DNA of 50,374 nt from an uncultured Clostridia bacterium (GCA_944383355.1 CALWPF010000012.1:1-50374), one strand, 5' to 3'. Counted from the first letter of the stretch, positions 25,665 through 35,602 are shown. A program made the numbers and translations. Notes: a model not told the origin generated them from the sequence alone.

Positions 25665-27161
25665 ATGAAAAAGAAGTTCCTTAGTATTGCATTAGCGGTT
25701 TGCGTTTGTTTTGTGTTTGCCGGCTGTGGCGAAATGAGTATGGTCGAGGCTCATAGCAAGAATGTTAACAATTATGATATTAGTGCTACACTTGATTATG
25801 AGGCAAAGACATTGAGTGCTGTGGAGACGGTTACTTATATAAATAAGACGGATTTGACTTTGAGTGAGATAAAATTTCATTTGTACCCCAATGCATTTAG
25901 GAGTGATGCAACAGTTTACAAAGCGGTCAATGCGACTCAATCGAGCAAGGCTTACCCAAATGGTTTTAGTGAGGGAAGGATTGACATTACCAATACAAAA
26001 TTGGCTGATACTACAGTGGAGTATGAGGTTGGTGGCACCGATAAAAACATCTTGATAGTGCCAATTGATAACGGTTTACGCCCCAATTGTGCGATTGATG
26101 TTACTATCGAATTTGATGTGTTGATACCCAATTGCAACCATCGTTTTGGATATGGCGAAAACACACTCAATCTAGGTAACTGGTATCCTATAGCTTGTGT
26201 GTTTGAGGAAGAAGATTGGGTGACTGACGGCTATTCACCCAATGGCGATCCATTTTATAGCGATATATCAAATTATACTGTACAAATTAGTTATCCAGAG
26301 CAATTGACGGTGGCTAGCACTGGTAATTGGGTGACCACGAATAGTGAGGGAGGAGTGAGCACAAGCATCTATCAAGCGTCAGCTGTTAGAGATTTTGCAC
26401 TAGTATTATCCGAAAAGTTTAGTCTAGCCACAACTTCACTGGATAATATTACAGTTAATTACTATTACTATGACGATGATAACTACGAGAGTAATTTACA
26501 GACTTGTGTAGACGCTTTGCGGACCTTTAATGAAATGATAGGGCAGTACCCTTATACTGTGCTGAATGTAGTAAAAACCAATTTTATGCAAGGCGGTATG
26601 GAATATCCCAATTTGGTATATATATCGGATAGCGTTACGGTGGACAGTGAATACAAAAATGTGATTATACACGAGATTGCTCATCAATGGTGGTATGGCG
26701 TTGTAGGTAATAATGAATGCGAATATGCATGGCTAGATGAGGGCTTGACCGAATATGTCACAGCACTATTTTATGATGAAAATGATGGGTATGAGTTGAC
26801 TACTAGACAAGTGTTGGCAAACGCACTCAATTCCTATTTGCTATTTTGTGATGTCTACAGAGAGGTTTATGGAGATTTGAGTACCAATATGAATAGGAAT
26901 ATCCATGACTTTGATACAGAGACAGAGTATGTATATCTTACTTATGTAAAGGGAGTATTGATGTTTGATAGTATAGCAGACTTGGTAGGACCTAGCAATA
27001 TTAAAAAATGTCTACAGCGATATTATGATGATAACGCAATGACCAATGCTACGCCTAGTGATTTAATAAAGAGCTTTGAGAGTGCTTCACACAAAAATTT
27101 GTCTAGTTATATAATGTCTTGGTTAGATGGTTCAGTTGTGCTAGAGGAACTCACGAGATAG
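25665..27161 (+). CDS. M1-family zinc aminopeptidase lipoprotein
   Basis: 498 residues. The signal peptide (MKKKFLSIALAVCVCFVF) ends in a lipobox AGC (about residues 20-22), so the protein is anchored outside the membrane as a lipoprotein. The M1 gluzincin signature HEIAHQWW starts near residue 336, with the third zinc ligand in WLDEGLTEY some 20 residues later. GGMEYPN replaces the GAMEN exopeptidase motif, close enough to suggest aminopeptidase activity. A GTG at 25653 is in frame, but GGGAG favours the ATG at 25665. It is monocistronic. It probably trims extracellular peptides. Confidence 0.92.
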   Translation: MKKKFLSIALAVCVCFVFAGCGEMSMVEAHSKNVNNYDISATLDYEAKTLSAVETVTYINKTDLTLSEIKFHLYPNAFRSDATVYKAVNATQSSKAYPNGFSEGRIDITNTKLADTTVEYEVGGTDKNILIVPIDNGLRPNCAIDVTIEFDVLIPNCNHRFGYGENTLNLGNWYPIACVFEEEDWVTDGYSPNGDPFYSDISNYTVQISYPEQLTVASTGNWVTTNSEGGVSTSIYQASAVRDFALVLSEKFSLATTSLDNITVNYYYYDDDNYESNLQTCVDALRTFNEMIGQYPYTVLNVVKTNFMQGGMEYPNLVYISDSVTVDSEYKNVIIHEIAHQWWYGVVGNNECEYAWLDEGLTEYVTALFYDENDGYELTTRQVLANALNSYLLFCDVYREVYGDLSTNMNRNIHDFDTETEYVYLTYVKGVLMFDSIADLVGPSNIKKCLQRYYDDNAMTNATPSDLIKSFESASHKNLSSYIMSWLDGSVVLEELTR

Positions 27162-27210
27162 GTTAGTTAAATAATAAGAATAGTTTTATCAATTATTTTC
27201 AAAATAAAAT

Positions 27211-27249
27211 AAAAAAATAGTGGTAAAAAGTTGTTGCCACTATCTTTTT
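27211..27249. terminator. Bidirectional terminator between the M1 peptidase and PFOR
   Basis: Stem ATAGTGG / CCACTAT with a 13-nt loop; A tract on the left and T tract on the right make it functional on both strands. It serves the two convergent genes. Confidence 0.85.
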
Positions 27250-27295
27250 CGTTAGTCTCAAATGTCGTGAGTTTTTGGTCCATTCCTATTAATTA

Positions 27296-30200
27296 TTAAC
27301 TGGCCTCTGCAATTTTTTTAAGTTTTTTGTATAACATTTCATTATCCGACTTTGCCTGTTGCAACAATTCATCTGCTACATCTGGTGCTTTTTTATACAA
27401 GTTGGCGAATCTTCTTTGAGTTTTAGCAAATTCTATATAATCCATAGTTGGTTCACCGCAATCTACATACAATTTCTTTTCACTAGGCGAGTAGTGGAAT
27501 ATGTGCCAATAACCACTTTGTACGGCTTGTCGCTCAATTAGATTAGTGTTGCTCATATCTATACCATGATTAATGCAAGTAGCATATGCAACGATTATAG
27601 ATGGACCTTTGTGCTCTTGAGCCTCTCGCATGCATTTTAATGCGTGTTGCATATTGGCGCCCATAGAGATTTGCGCAACATACACATTAGGATAGTTTAG
27701 TGCCATCATTGCTAGTGATTTTCTTGCTGTTCGTTTACCTGTGTCAGCGAATTTTGCGATAGCCCCCTCTGGAGTTGCTTTTGATGCCTGACCGCCTGTG
27801 TTGCTGTATACCTGAGTATCCAGTACTAGTATATTTACATCTTGGTTACTTGCTATTACATGGTCTAGCCCACCATAGCCTATGTCATATGCCCAACCAT
27901 CTCCACCTATTATCCATACAGTTTTTTCGTTTAAGTTGTCCTTTTCAACTAATATTTCTTTTAATACGTGTTTTAGTTCAGCAGTAGCAGTTTTAATCTC
28001 CAATTGTAGAGCATCGATTAATTTTTTGCTAATACTCTTACTGGTCTCAATATTGTCTTTGTTTTCTAGCCATTCATTTAGTAATGCTTTATTTTTGCTT
28101 TTTAGTTTTATTGCTTGGTTAATCAGTGTTGTTATTCTTTCTTTTGTTACATTTAGTGAGATGCGCATACCTAGACCAAATTCAGCATTATCCTCAAATA
28201 AACTATTTGCCCATGCGGGACCGTTCCCATCTTTGTCTACAGTATAAGGGCAAGATGGGTAACTCCCACCATATATACTACTACAGCCTGTTGCATTCGC
28301 TATCAACATACTGTCGCCAAAGAGTTGCGTAGCCATCTTAATATACGCTGTTTCACCACACCCTGCACAAGCACCACTGTACTGGAAGTGACAAGGTGCA
28401 AATTGTAAACCTTTGATATTGTCTTTTTTGTAACTATTAGGGTCATTTGTTATTTTGCTGGCAAATTCAAAGTTTTTAGCCTCATTTTTTATTTGGTCTG
28501 CGCCATCGACCATTACAAGTGCTTTTTTGAGAGCAGGGCAAGTGTTGACACAGCAACCACAACCAGTACAATCAAGTGGGCTAATTTGTATCCTGTATTC
28601 CTTGTCTTGATAACCTTTTGCTAGCACAGTCACAAAACCTTTTGGTGTAGGCGTGCCTTTGTCTACCAGTACAGCCTTGATCGCCCCGTGTGGACAGATG
28701 GTACTACACATATTACATTGGATACAATTTTCTGGTATCCATTGAGGTATGCTTTGCGCTATTCCACGTTTTTCAAATCTTGCGGTGTCTGCAGGTATGG
28801 CACCATTAGGGTTAAATACGCTGACAGGTAGGTTGTCACCATGCAACTTGGCAATAGGCTCCATAATTGTTTGGGCAAATTTATTTGTAAAAGAGGTGTA
28901 CTTTGTTGTAATTTCATTTTCTGCATTTAACCAAGTAGGTGGGATAGTGATACTATTGATATTAATTGCACCTTGATTGATAGCTTCATAATTCATATTG
29001 ACAACTTTTTCACCTGCTTTACCATAAGACTTTTTGACAGCTTCTTTCATTGCCTTTTGTGCGGTATAAAAAGGTATTATGCGTGTAACCTTAAAAAATG
29101 CTGACTGCATTATTGTATTTATCTTCCCTTTTAGACCTAAATTTAGTGCAATGTCTTCGGCATCTATTGTGAAAAATTTAATTTTCTTTTGAGCCAAAGT
29201 CTGCTTAAAACTTGCGGGTAGTTGTCTTTCCAATTCTTCACCTGTCCAAGGGCAATTTAGTAAGAAAATACCTTTTGGCTTGAGATATCCCAGCAAATCA
29301 TATTTGCCTATATAGCGTGGGTTATGACATGCAACAAAGTCCGCTTGAGTAATGTTGTACGGTGCTTTTATAGGCTTTTTGCCAAATCTAAGGTGGCTAA
29401 TAGTGACACTACCACTTTTCTTACTGTCATATACAAAATATCCCTGTGCAAATAGATTAGTGTTGTCACCGATAATTTTTATGCTGTTTTTGTTAGCACT
29501 GACAGTACCATCACTTCCTAATCCAAAGAACATACAACTAGTCCCGCTAAATTTAGGTTCATATTGCTTGATTGCTAGACTAGAGTTAGATACATCATCA
29601 TTGATACCTACGGTAAAATGATTTTTACCATTTCTCTTGGTGTTTTTTATGACTGCATATGCATCACTAGGAGTAAAGTCCTTGCCACCCAACCCATATC
29701 TACCACCTAGTACTTTTATATATCCCAGCCCGTTTTCTGCTAGGGCAGTGATACAATCTTGATACAATGGCTCACCAGCACTGCCAGCCTCTTTTGTGCG
29801 GTCTAATACAGTGATGTATTCTGTTGTCTTTGGTAGTACCTTACAAAACTCTTTAGCAAAAAATGGTCTATATAGAGAGACTTTTACTAGACCCACTTTG
29901 TCTTTTGATGTCGCATTGATTTCACTAATTACCGATTCAATAGTTTCTGTGCTACTACACATTGAGACAATTACTTTATTAGCGTCTTTGGGTCCATAAT
30001 ATTTAAAAGGAGCATATTTTCTACCTGTTAATTTATAAAACTTTTCAAATGACTCTTTTATATTTTGCAAAACATTGTCATAAAACGGTTGGCATGCCTC
30101 TCTGTTTTGAAAGAATACATCAGGGTTTTGGGCAGTACCGTGTTGCTCCGGTCTATTGGGGTTCATAGCACGCTTACGGAATGCCTCTATTGCCTTGTAT

Positions 30201-30781
30201 GGTATTAGTGATTTGTACTCATCATCAGTTAGAGCATTAATTTTTTGTATCTCATGTGATGTGCGGAATCCATCAAAAAAGTGCAAAAATGGTACACTTG
30301 ATGTGAGAGTAGTCATCATTGCAATGGTAGCGAAATCATGAGCTTCCTGTACATTACTGCTGGCAAGCATAGCAAAGCCAGTTTGTCTGCAAGCCATTAC
30401 ATCACTATGGTCTCCAAAAATATTTAGCGCATGACTTGCAACTGTCCTTGCAGATACATTGAATACGCAAGGCAACAATTCTCCTGCTATTTTGTACATA
30501 TTAGGTATCATGAGTAGCAGTCCTTGACTGGCAGTAAATGTTGTAGTCAGTGTTCCCGCCAACAAACTACCATGCAGAGCTCCTGCAGCACCTGCTTCGC
30601 TCTGCATTTCTACTATACGCATAGTAGAGCCAAATATATTTTTTTTACCTTGTCCTGCCCATTCATCACAAGACTCTGCCATTGGGCTAGATGGGGTAAT
30701 AGGGTAAATTATTGCAGCCTCGTTTGTTGCATATGCACTCATCGCAGCAGCAGTATTTCCATCAACAGTTATTTTGTACAT
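27296..30781 (-). CDS. nifJ: Pyruvate:ferredoxin (flavodoxin) oxidoreductase
   Basis: 1161 residues, the homodimeric single-chain type. It oxidises pyruvate with CoA to acetyl-CoA and CO2, reducing ferredoxin; a central anaerobic enzyme. The N-terminal transketolase-like domain has AAAMSAYATNEAAIIYPITP and the EMQSEAGAAGALHG motif. An 8Fe-type ferredoxin insert near 685-750 has CIQCNMCSTICP and CTGCGCCVNTCP. The C-terminal TPP domain contains CAGCGETAY, NATGCSSIYGG and GGDGWAYDIGYGG (about 960), then NTGGQASKATP. The start has a strong AGGAGG ribosome site. It is monocistronic with a near-consensus promoter and direct repeats upstream of it. Confidence 0.97.
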   Translation of the reverse strand: MYKITVDGNTAAAMSAYATNEAAIIYPITPSSPMAESCDEWAGQGKKNIFGSTMRIVEMQSEAGAAGALHGSLLAGTLTTTFTASQGLLLMIPNMYKIAGELLPCVFNVSARTVASHALNIFGDHSDVMACRQTGFAMLASSNVQEAHDFATIAMMTTLTSSVPFLHFFDGFRTSHEIQKINALTDDEYKSLIPYKAIEAFRKRAMNPNRPEQHGTAQNPDVFFQNREACQPFYDNVLQNIKESFEKFYKLTGRKYAPFKYYGPKDANKVIVSMCSSTETIESVISEINATSKDKVGLVKVSLYRPFFAKEFCKVLPKTTEYITVLDRTKEAGSAGEPLYQDCITALAENGLGYIKVLGGRYGLGGKDFTPSDAYAVIKNTKRNGKNHFTVGINDDVSNSSLAIKQYEPKFSGTSCMFFGLGSDGTVSANKNSIKIIGDNTNLFAQGYFVYDSKKSGSVTISHLRFGKKPIKAPYNITQADFVACHNPRYIGKYDLLGYLKPKGIFLLNCPWTGEELERQLPASFKQTLAQKKIKFFTIDAEDIALNLGLKGKINTIMQSAFFKVTRIIPFYTAQKAMKEAVKKSYGKAGEKVVNMNYEAINQGAININSITIPPTWLNAENEITTKYTSFTNKFAQTIMEPIAKLHGDNLPVSVFNPNGAIPADTARFEKRGIAQSIPQWIPENCIQCNMCSTICPHGAIKAVLVDKGTPTPKGFVTVLAKGYQDKEYRIQISPLDCTGCGCCVNTCPALKKALVMVDGADQIKNEAKNFEFASKITNDPNSYKKDNIKGLQFAPCHFQYSGACAGCGETAYIKMATQLFGDSMLIANATGCSSIYGGSYPSCPYTVDKDGNGPAWANSLFEDNAEFGLGMRISLNVTKERITTLINQAIKLKSKNKALLNEWLENKDNIETSKSISKKLIDALQLEIKTATAELKHVLKEILVEKDNLNEKTVWIIGGDGWAYDIGYGGLDHVIASNQDVNILVLDTQVYSNTGGQASKATPEGAIAKFADTGKRTARKSLAMMALNYPNVYVAQISMGANMQHALKCMREAQEHKGPSIIVAYATCINHGIDMSNTNLIERQAVQSGYWHIFHYSPSEKKLYVDCGEPTMDYIEFAKTQRRFANLYKKAPDVADELLQQAKSDNEMLYKKLKKIAEAS

Positions 30782-30808
30782 AATTTCCTCCTAGTTATTC
30801 TACTTTAG

Positions 30809-30837
30809 AGTATATGCTTTGCCTTTCATTTAGTCAA
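30809..30837 (-). promoter_or_regulatory. Promoter for PFOR
   Basis: On the minus strand: TTGACT (30837-30832), 17-bp spacer, TATACT (30814-30809). Two direct repeats TGACTTTTAA (plus-strand 30844-30853 and 30870-30879) lie just upstream, a possible regulator site. Confidence 0.75.
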
Positions 30838-30868
30838 ATGAATTGACTTTTAAAGTTATTAAAAAGTA

Positions 30869-30897
30869 GTGACTTTTAATCGTTAATATGGTAATAT
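30869..30897 (+). promoter_or_regulatory. Possible promoter for truA
   Basis: GTGACT (30869-30874), 17-bp spacer, TAATAT (30892-30897). It overlaps the second direct repeat upstream of PFOR, so the two genes may compete. Confidence 0.4.
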
Positions 30898-30961
30898 CTT
30901 GGTGAAAAATTATTACAATGGCAGGATTGTAATTAGTTAATTTTATTATAGGGGAGTGCTT

Positions 30962-31696
30962 ATGCGTGTTAGGTTGATAGTTCAATATTTGGGTACGGCT
31001 TATTCTGGCTGGCAGGTGCAATCTGGTTATACCACTATTCAGCAAAAATTAGAGGAAGCAATTGAGTCAGCAACGGGCGAATATTGTGAGACTTTTGCTA
31101 GTGGTAGAACTGATGCTGGCGTACATGCATGGGCGCAGGTGGTTCATTTTGACACTAATACTCGTATAGATGCCACAAAGTTGGCTTATGCTATCAATAG
31201 ATATTTGCCTAGTGACATTAGTGTTATTCGTTCGGATAGGGTAAGTGATGACTTTAATGCTAGGTTTGATGTCAAACAAAAGACTTATGAATACTATTTT
31301 TATTGCAGTATTGTAGATTTGCCGTTATTATCTACAACTTTTGCAAAGGTACGTACAGAATTCGATTATGAGCGTGCTTGCAAGAATATTCAATGCTTTG
31401 TTGGTACACATGATTTTGTAGGTTTTTGTAGTGCTCGTACTCAATCTAGCAGTACTGTGCGTACAATTTTTGATATACAGTTGTTGGATTTGGGGGATAG
31501 GAAGTACTGTTTGAGGGTGACAGGTAACGGCTTTTTATATAATATGGTTCGTATAATCGCTGGTACTATTATAGAGATAGGTTGTGGCAAGATTGATGCA
31601 GACAAATTGCCTGATATTATAGCTAGTGGCGACCGTAATTTGGCAGGCAGGACAGCTCCTCCCAATGGACTGGTGTTAAAAGAGGTTGTTTACTGA
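30962..31696 (+). CDS. truA: tRNA pseudouridine(38-40) synthase TruA
   Basis: 244 residues, normal length. It isomerises uridines 38-40 in the anticodon stem of many tRNAs. The catalytic aspartate lies in SGRTDAGVHA (about 47-56). Other family motifs are YLGTAYSGWQVQ, NARFDVKQKTYEYYF, GTHDFVGF and GNGFLYNMVRIIAGT. A GTG at 30956 is in frame but overlaps the GGGGAG ribosome site; the ATG at 30962 fits. The next gene follows after 46 nt without a clear promoter and may be co-transcribed. Confidence 0.95.
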   Translation: MRVRLIVQYLGTAYSGWQVQSGYTTIQQKLEEAIESATGEYCETFASGRTDAGVHAWAQVVHFDTNTRIDATKLAYAINRYLPSDISVIRSDRVSDDFNARFDVKQKTYEYYFYCSIVDLPLLSTTFAKVRTEFDYERACKNIQCFVGTHDFVGFCSARTQSSSTVRTIFDIQLLDLGDRKYCLRVTGNGFLYNMVRIIAGTIIEIGCGKIDADKLPDIIASGDRNLAGRTAPPNGLVLKEVVY

Positions 31697-31742
31697 GTGG
31701 TAGTTACAGTATATTAGTGTTTCGCAGTTTATGAGGTGTCAG

Positions 31743-33320
31743 ATGAAAGAAGATACAAAGAAACGTTTAAAAATATCAATGATAGGTATTTTAATATCTT
31801 TAATTGTTTTGGTAATTCTGTGCTACTTTAATGAGCCTGGAGAGTTTAGTGAGGTAGCTGTAGAATATCTTGTGATGAGATGGGGAATATACTTATTGTT
31901 AGTGCTCATTTTTTGTCTTGTATATTATATATTTGCTGGCAAAAGAGCTTTCTTATATATTTTCACCATACTTGTTGTATTTGAGACATTCATATTTGGA
32001 GCAATGATAGCGTCTAGGTATTCTGCAGATTTTGCTTTAGTCATAATTGGTTTAGCTATATTTACTTTACTCGCTTTTATGGTAGTTAGAGATTACAAAA
32101 ATGTAAAGAGTGCCATAACTAGTAATGAGGCCACCACAGCGAGCGACAAGGAAATTGAGCAAGAAGTCCAACAAATTTTAAATGATGAGGTACAGTTTCG
32201 TGAAAAGATAAAGTATTTGGAAAAGTCTATTATAGTTGTTGGCTCTTATGATAGGATATACCAATTAATCAAGACTTATGATGCTTACTATTTTCGCTAT
32301 GTAGGGAATGTTTTAAAGGGTATAAATGAGTCAAAACTTATTACACAGTTTGAGGATATTGATACAAGCACAGAGGACAAAAAAAGTTTTAGTATTCCCA
32401 CTAGTGAGGTTGAGAATATTACATGCTCAACTTATTCGTCGTCCGAAGCTTTTTGCTGGGGTAAATTGGTCTTTCGCAAGGTAAAGGGTAGCAAAACTTT
32501 TAGACTTATCAATTCTTTTACCGATGAGGAACTTAGCCAATTTTTTGAAACAAATATCTCTATTGTTAACAAGCATACAGAGCCAGTGCAAAAGGAAGAC
32601 TTGAGTAAGGAAGATTTGCAACAATTACAAAAGTTTAATATGTTTACCTTGATTTATGGACTCATTAGTGGAGCAATACTTGCTAGTTTTTTTGTTATGC
32701 CATATAGTATTGCGAGAATGATATTGTTACCACTTTGCTTGATAGCACTCATTATTCCAGTTGTTTTATCTGCAAAGTATCCAAAATATTTTTATTGGAA
32801 TAATTCAAATTATTGGGGTACCGCAATTGAATGTCGGATACCAATACTAAATACAGTTATGATGTTTGCCTTGTTTTTGATGATTGACATATTATTAAGG
32901 TTGCAATATCTAGTCTACATAGACTGGGTGATGCTATTGATAATGATTGCGGTGGTATTTGTAGTGTTGACTACAGTTGTTTTATTGTTGTACAAGTCTA
33001 TCAAGAAACGAAAGTCTACTATTCCAGCAGTAATTTTGTTTTTGTTATTAGTCTCTGGTATGATTGTTTGTGAGTTAAATAATACTTACATTATAGATGG
33101 ACCAATTGAGGTTCAATCTAGTATTGTTGATAAGCCGACATGGACTAATAATAGTGGTGAAGTTACTTATTATTTGCTGGTAGACTACAATGATACTGAG
33201 ATAAAGTTTGAGGTGAGCAAGGAAACTTTTGACAGTTATACTTTGGGTGATTTTATCCCAGTTATAGAGTGCACTGGACTATTAGGAATACAATATACCA
33301 CAGTAGATAAATCTATTTGA
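31743..33320 (+). CDS. Large membrane protein of unknown function
   Basis: 525 residues. The N-terminal third has four hydrophobic segments (MIGILISLIVLVILCYF, WGIYLLLVLIFCLVYYIFA, FLYIFTILVVFETFIFGAMI, FALVIIGLAIFTLLAFMVV). A soluble cytoplasmic-type region follows (about 120-290), partly coiled and partly beta with a PH-like look (WGKLVFRKVKGSKTFRLI). Further membrane segments lie between about 295 and 450, then a C-terminal beta-rich domain outside (VTYYLLVDYNDTEIKFEVSKETF). ATG at 31731 is in frame, but GAGGTG precedes the ATG at 31743. I do not recognise the family. It follows truA closely. Confidence 0.75.
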   Translation: MKEDTKKRLKISMIGILISLIVLVILCYFNEPGEFSEVAVEYLVMRWGIYLLLVLIFCLVYYIFAGKRAFLYIFTILVVFETFIFGAMIASRYSADFALVIIGLAIFTLLAFMVVRDYKNVKSAITSNEATTASDKEIEQEVQQILNDEVQFREKIKYLEKSIIVVGSYDRIYQLIKTYDAYYFRYVGNVLKGINESKLITQFEDIDTSTEDKKSFSIPTSEVENITCSTYSSSEAFCWGKLVFRKVKGSKTFRLINSFTDEELSQFFETNISIVNKHTEPVQKEDLSKEDLQQLQKFNMFTLIYGLISGAILASFFVMPYSIARMILLPLCLIALIIPVVLSAKYPKYFYWNNSNYWGTAIECRIPILNTVMMFALFLMIDILLRLQYLVYIDWVMLLIMIAVVFVVLTTVVLLLYKSIKKRKSTIPAVILFLLLVSGMIVCELNNTYIIDGPIEVQSSIVDKPTWTNNSGEVTYYLLVDYNDTEIKFEVSKETFDSYTLGDFIPVIECTGLLGIQYTTVDKSI

Positions 33321-33342
33321 CGCTGATGCTATAACTTGATAT

Positions 33343-33372
33343 AAAAGGCAATGTTTTATTGCTTTTTATTTT
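33343..33372 (+). terminator. Terminator after the large membrane protein
   Basis: AAAAGGCAAT / ATTGCTTTTT stem with one bulged G and loop GTTTT, followed by T-rich sequence. Confidence 0.75.
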
Positions 33373-33505
33373 TATTGTAACTAGCTTACTTTTAGTTGAT
33401 GGGGTGAGAGCTGATAGTTAGTATAGCTATGTGTTTTTTGCAAAAATATTGTCTTACTTAATCTTTTTTACTAGGTTTGTGTAGTCTTTATTGAGCCTTT
33501 TTTAA

Positions 33506-33534
33506 TTGACAACTTTATCACTGCATGTTATAAA
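33506..33534 (+). promoter_or_regulatory. Promoter for the helical protein at 33564
   Basis: TTGACA (33506-33511), 17-bp spacer, TATAAA (33529-33534), preceded by TGT as an extended -10. Confidence 0.8.
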
Positions 33535-33563
33535 TACAAAAATATTACAAAGGATTTGTGCGT

Positions 33564-34982
33564 ATGGTATTAACTGTAAAGAATGGAATGAATGAAAAAG
33601 AAACAGAGGCTGCTTTTATAGAAAAGATGATAGATGCAAGAGTGCAAATTAATGCTCGAATGTATCATAAGGAAAAGTATATAGATATAATAGATGGGGT
33701 AGTTGATTTTGCCATCGTTAGTCAAGATTCGCTGACACCTGAGCTAATGGAGGAGTTGGGTGTATTTTTGCTCAAGTATGGCAATTATACTAATCTCAAA
33801 AAAGCGCTAATAAAATTAGAGTTTAGCGAAGATCATAAAGCATTGTTAGGTAACAAATTAGAGTATTTGCAGGACAAGCGTGCAAATACGAGGCGTAATT
33901 CAGGTCAGCAAGTTGTGGAGCAAGGTAATACTTATACTTCTAGTATGGACAGGACAAGTGCCAAAGGGAAGTCATCTAATGCCAGTAAAACGGGAGTATT
34001 GTATAGATCCTCAAGGACGGACAATGACCTTAGGAATGATTTTGATTTCAGTACTGCAACCATCGAAAATGTAGTAGATTTTTTTGCTACAACAGATACA
34101 AAAGATTACTACAAGTATTATAGTTTTTTGGAGAACAAGGCACATAATTCCAAAGTGTTAATCGAAAGAAAAAGAGCACGACAAGCTATGCATATGCTGG
34201 ATCAGATCGTAAAAAAATACAAGAATGGTGAAAAGATTGATGTTGAGGCGATTAAGGAGCCATATTGGGGTAAAAAAACTTCTGCTCAAAATGTAACTTG
34301 CAGTGTGAAATATTCAGATGAGCAAAAGTACGAGTACACAAATTCAATATTGCTTCCACACAAAAAAGCTTTTTTACGTGGTATTATAGAGCGTAATGCT
34401 CTTAATGCTACTACTGTACAAAACGTGTTGGAAAAGTGTGCGGAAAATAAAGATATGGTTGATACCAAATTGCTGGGCGAGTTTGTATTAAGATATGGTG
34501 ACTTGCAGTGGAACAATTTGTTGTATTGTACTGAGTTCGGTGAGATTTGTTCATTAGATATGCTCAGGTTGCAACAAGAAAGCATCAATCCTATTTTTAA
34601 ACAAGCAGAAGATGCTAAAATCTTTTATACTAGATTTGCACAGTTAAAATGCTCTGATACTATAGAGATGCAAAAAAAGTTTTTGGATTTGCAACTAACT
34701 CCTACTGATGTATTAAATTTTTATAAAAAGGTAAAAGATGCAAATATTTCTTTATTGAGTGATTATGCAAAGCAAAAGATTGCCTCAGCAAAAGATGAGC
34801 AATCTAAAATAGTGTGGGATACAACCATGAGGCAGTTGGGAGGAGAGATTAAAAAGAGAAATTACTGGGTAGAGAGAAGAGAACAGGAGGAAGACGCACG
34901 CCGTAGAGAGGAGATAAAACAGGCAATTATGCAAGAGTACAGTGTTACTGTACAAGCACCGCAGAGCCTCACAAACAATTGA
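33564..34982 (+). CDS. Unknown helical protein
   Basis: 472 residues, soluble and largely helical. An early segment (MEELGVFLLKYGNYTNLKKAL) and a later one (LLGEFVLRYGDLQWNNLLY) look like two copies of one repeat, and FLDLQLTPTDVLNFYKKV resembles the repeats of the protein encoded at 7622. The middle (about 110-160) is polar and low in complexity. The C-terminus is a highly charged helix (YWVERREQEEDARRREEI), probably a coiled coil. No catalytic motif is visible. AAAGGA is well placed for the ATG at 33564 rather than the GTG at 33558. It is monocistronic with its own promoter and terminator. Confidence 0.75.
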   Translation: MVLTVKNGMNEKETEAAFIEKMIDARVQINARMYHKEKYIDIIDGVVDFAIVSQDSLTPELMEELGVFLLKYGNYTNLKKALIKLEFSEDHKALLGNKLEYLQDKRANTRRNSGQQVVEQGNTYTSSMDRTSAKGKSSNASKTGVLYRSSRTDNDLRNDFDFSTATIENVVDFFATTDTKDYYKYYSFLENKAHNSKVLIERKRARQAMHMLDQIVKKYKNGEKIDVEAIKEPYWGKKTSAQNVTCSVKYSDEQKYEYTNSILLPHKKAFLRGIIERNALNATTVQNVLEKCAENKDMVDTKLLGEFVLRYGDLQWNNLLYCTEFGEICSLDMLRLQQESINPIFKQAEDAKIFYTRFAQLKCSDTIEMQKKFLDLQLTPTDVLNFYKKVKDANISLLSDYAKQKIASAKDEQSKIVWDTTMRQLGGEIKKRNYWVERREQEEDARRREEIKQAIMQEYSVTVQAPQSLTNN

Positions 34983-35018
34983 TCAAAACTAACTATCAAA
35001 GCACACGTATACACGTAT

Positions 35019-35038
35019 AAAAGTTTTATGACTTTTTT
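35019..35038 (+). terminator. Probable terminator after the helical protein
   Basis: AAAAGT / ACTTTT short stem followed by T residues, just before the rplM promoter. Confidence 0.5.
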
Positions 35039-35046
35039 AAAAACTC

Positions 35047-35075
35047 TTGACATTAGAGCCAAAATCATATAAACT
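35047..35075 (+). promoter_or_regulatory. Promoter and start of the rplM leader
   Basis: TTGACA (35047-35052), 17-bp spacer, TAAACT (35070-35075); TATAAA two bases earlier is an alternative -10. The transcript would carry a leader of about 75-80 nt (to 35159), with short pairings only (GGC 35097-35099 with GCC 35107-35109). An autoregulatory L13-type leader is possible, but I cannot match it with confidence. Confidence 0.55.
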
Positions 35076-35159
35076 ATTCAAAGTCTATTTTATTTTGGCG
35101 AAGTTAGCCCCTCATCAAGATTGCAATAGGCGTAGAGATTTTTTTGGAGGATTTTCCCT

Positions 35160-35600
35160 ATGAAGACTTTTATGCCAAAACAGGCAGATATTGAGAGAAA
35201 GTGGTGGGTTGTTGATGCTACCAACATACCTTTGGGTAGATTAGCTAGTCAAGTTGCTGCTATCTTGCGTGGCAAAAACAAGCCTACATATACACCACAT
35301 GCAGATATGGGCGATTATGTTATCGTAATCAATGCTGACAAAGTAGTGCTTACAGGTAACAAGCTCAATCAAAAAGTATACAAGTACCACACATTGTACC
35401 CAGGTGGAGACAAAGAGGTGCAATACAAAAAGATTATGCGTGAGAATAGTCCTTTTGCTGTTGAGAGAGCGGTAAAAGGTATGATGCCAAAGAATACTCT
35501 TGGTCGCAAGATGTTCAAAAAATTGCATGTTTATGCTGGCGCAGAGCATCCACATCAGGCACAGAACCCACAAGTTATTAGTATCAAAGGAGGCAGATAA
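35160..35600 (+). CDS. rplM: 50S ribosomal protein L13
   Basis: 146 residues, an early-assembling large-subunit protein. It starts [20 protein letters not shown] and contains [25 protein letters not shown] and [21 protein letters not shown], all diagnostic. TTTGGAGG lies 9 nt upstream. The rpsI gene starts 2 nt after its stop, the universal L13-S9 pair. Confidence 0.97.
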   Translation: MKTFMPKQADIERKWWVVDATNIPLGRLASQVAAILRGKNKPTYTPHADMGDYVIVINADKVVLTGNKLNQKVYKYHTLYPGGDKEVQYKKIMRENSPFAVERAVKGMMPKNTLGRKMFKKLHVYAGAEHPHQAQNPQVISIKGGR

Positions 35601-35602
35601 TT

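Noticed and set aside
27882-28247. 121-codon frame opposite PFOR
   Set aside because: It lies fully inside the PFOR gene in antisense and has a hydrophobic low-complexity product.
35080-35159. Possible L13 leader riboregulator
   Set aside because: Position is right, but I cannot find a stem arrangement that I can match to the known L13 leader, so I describe it only as a leader.
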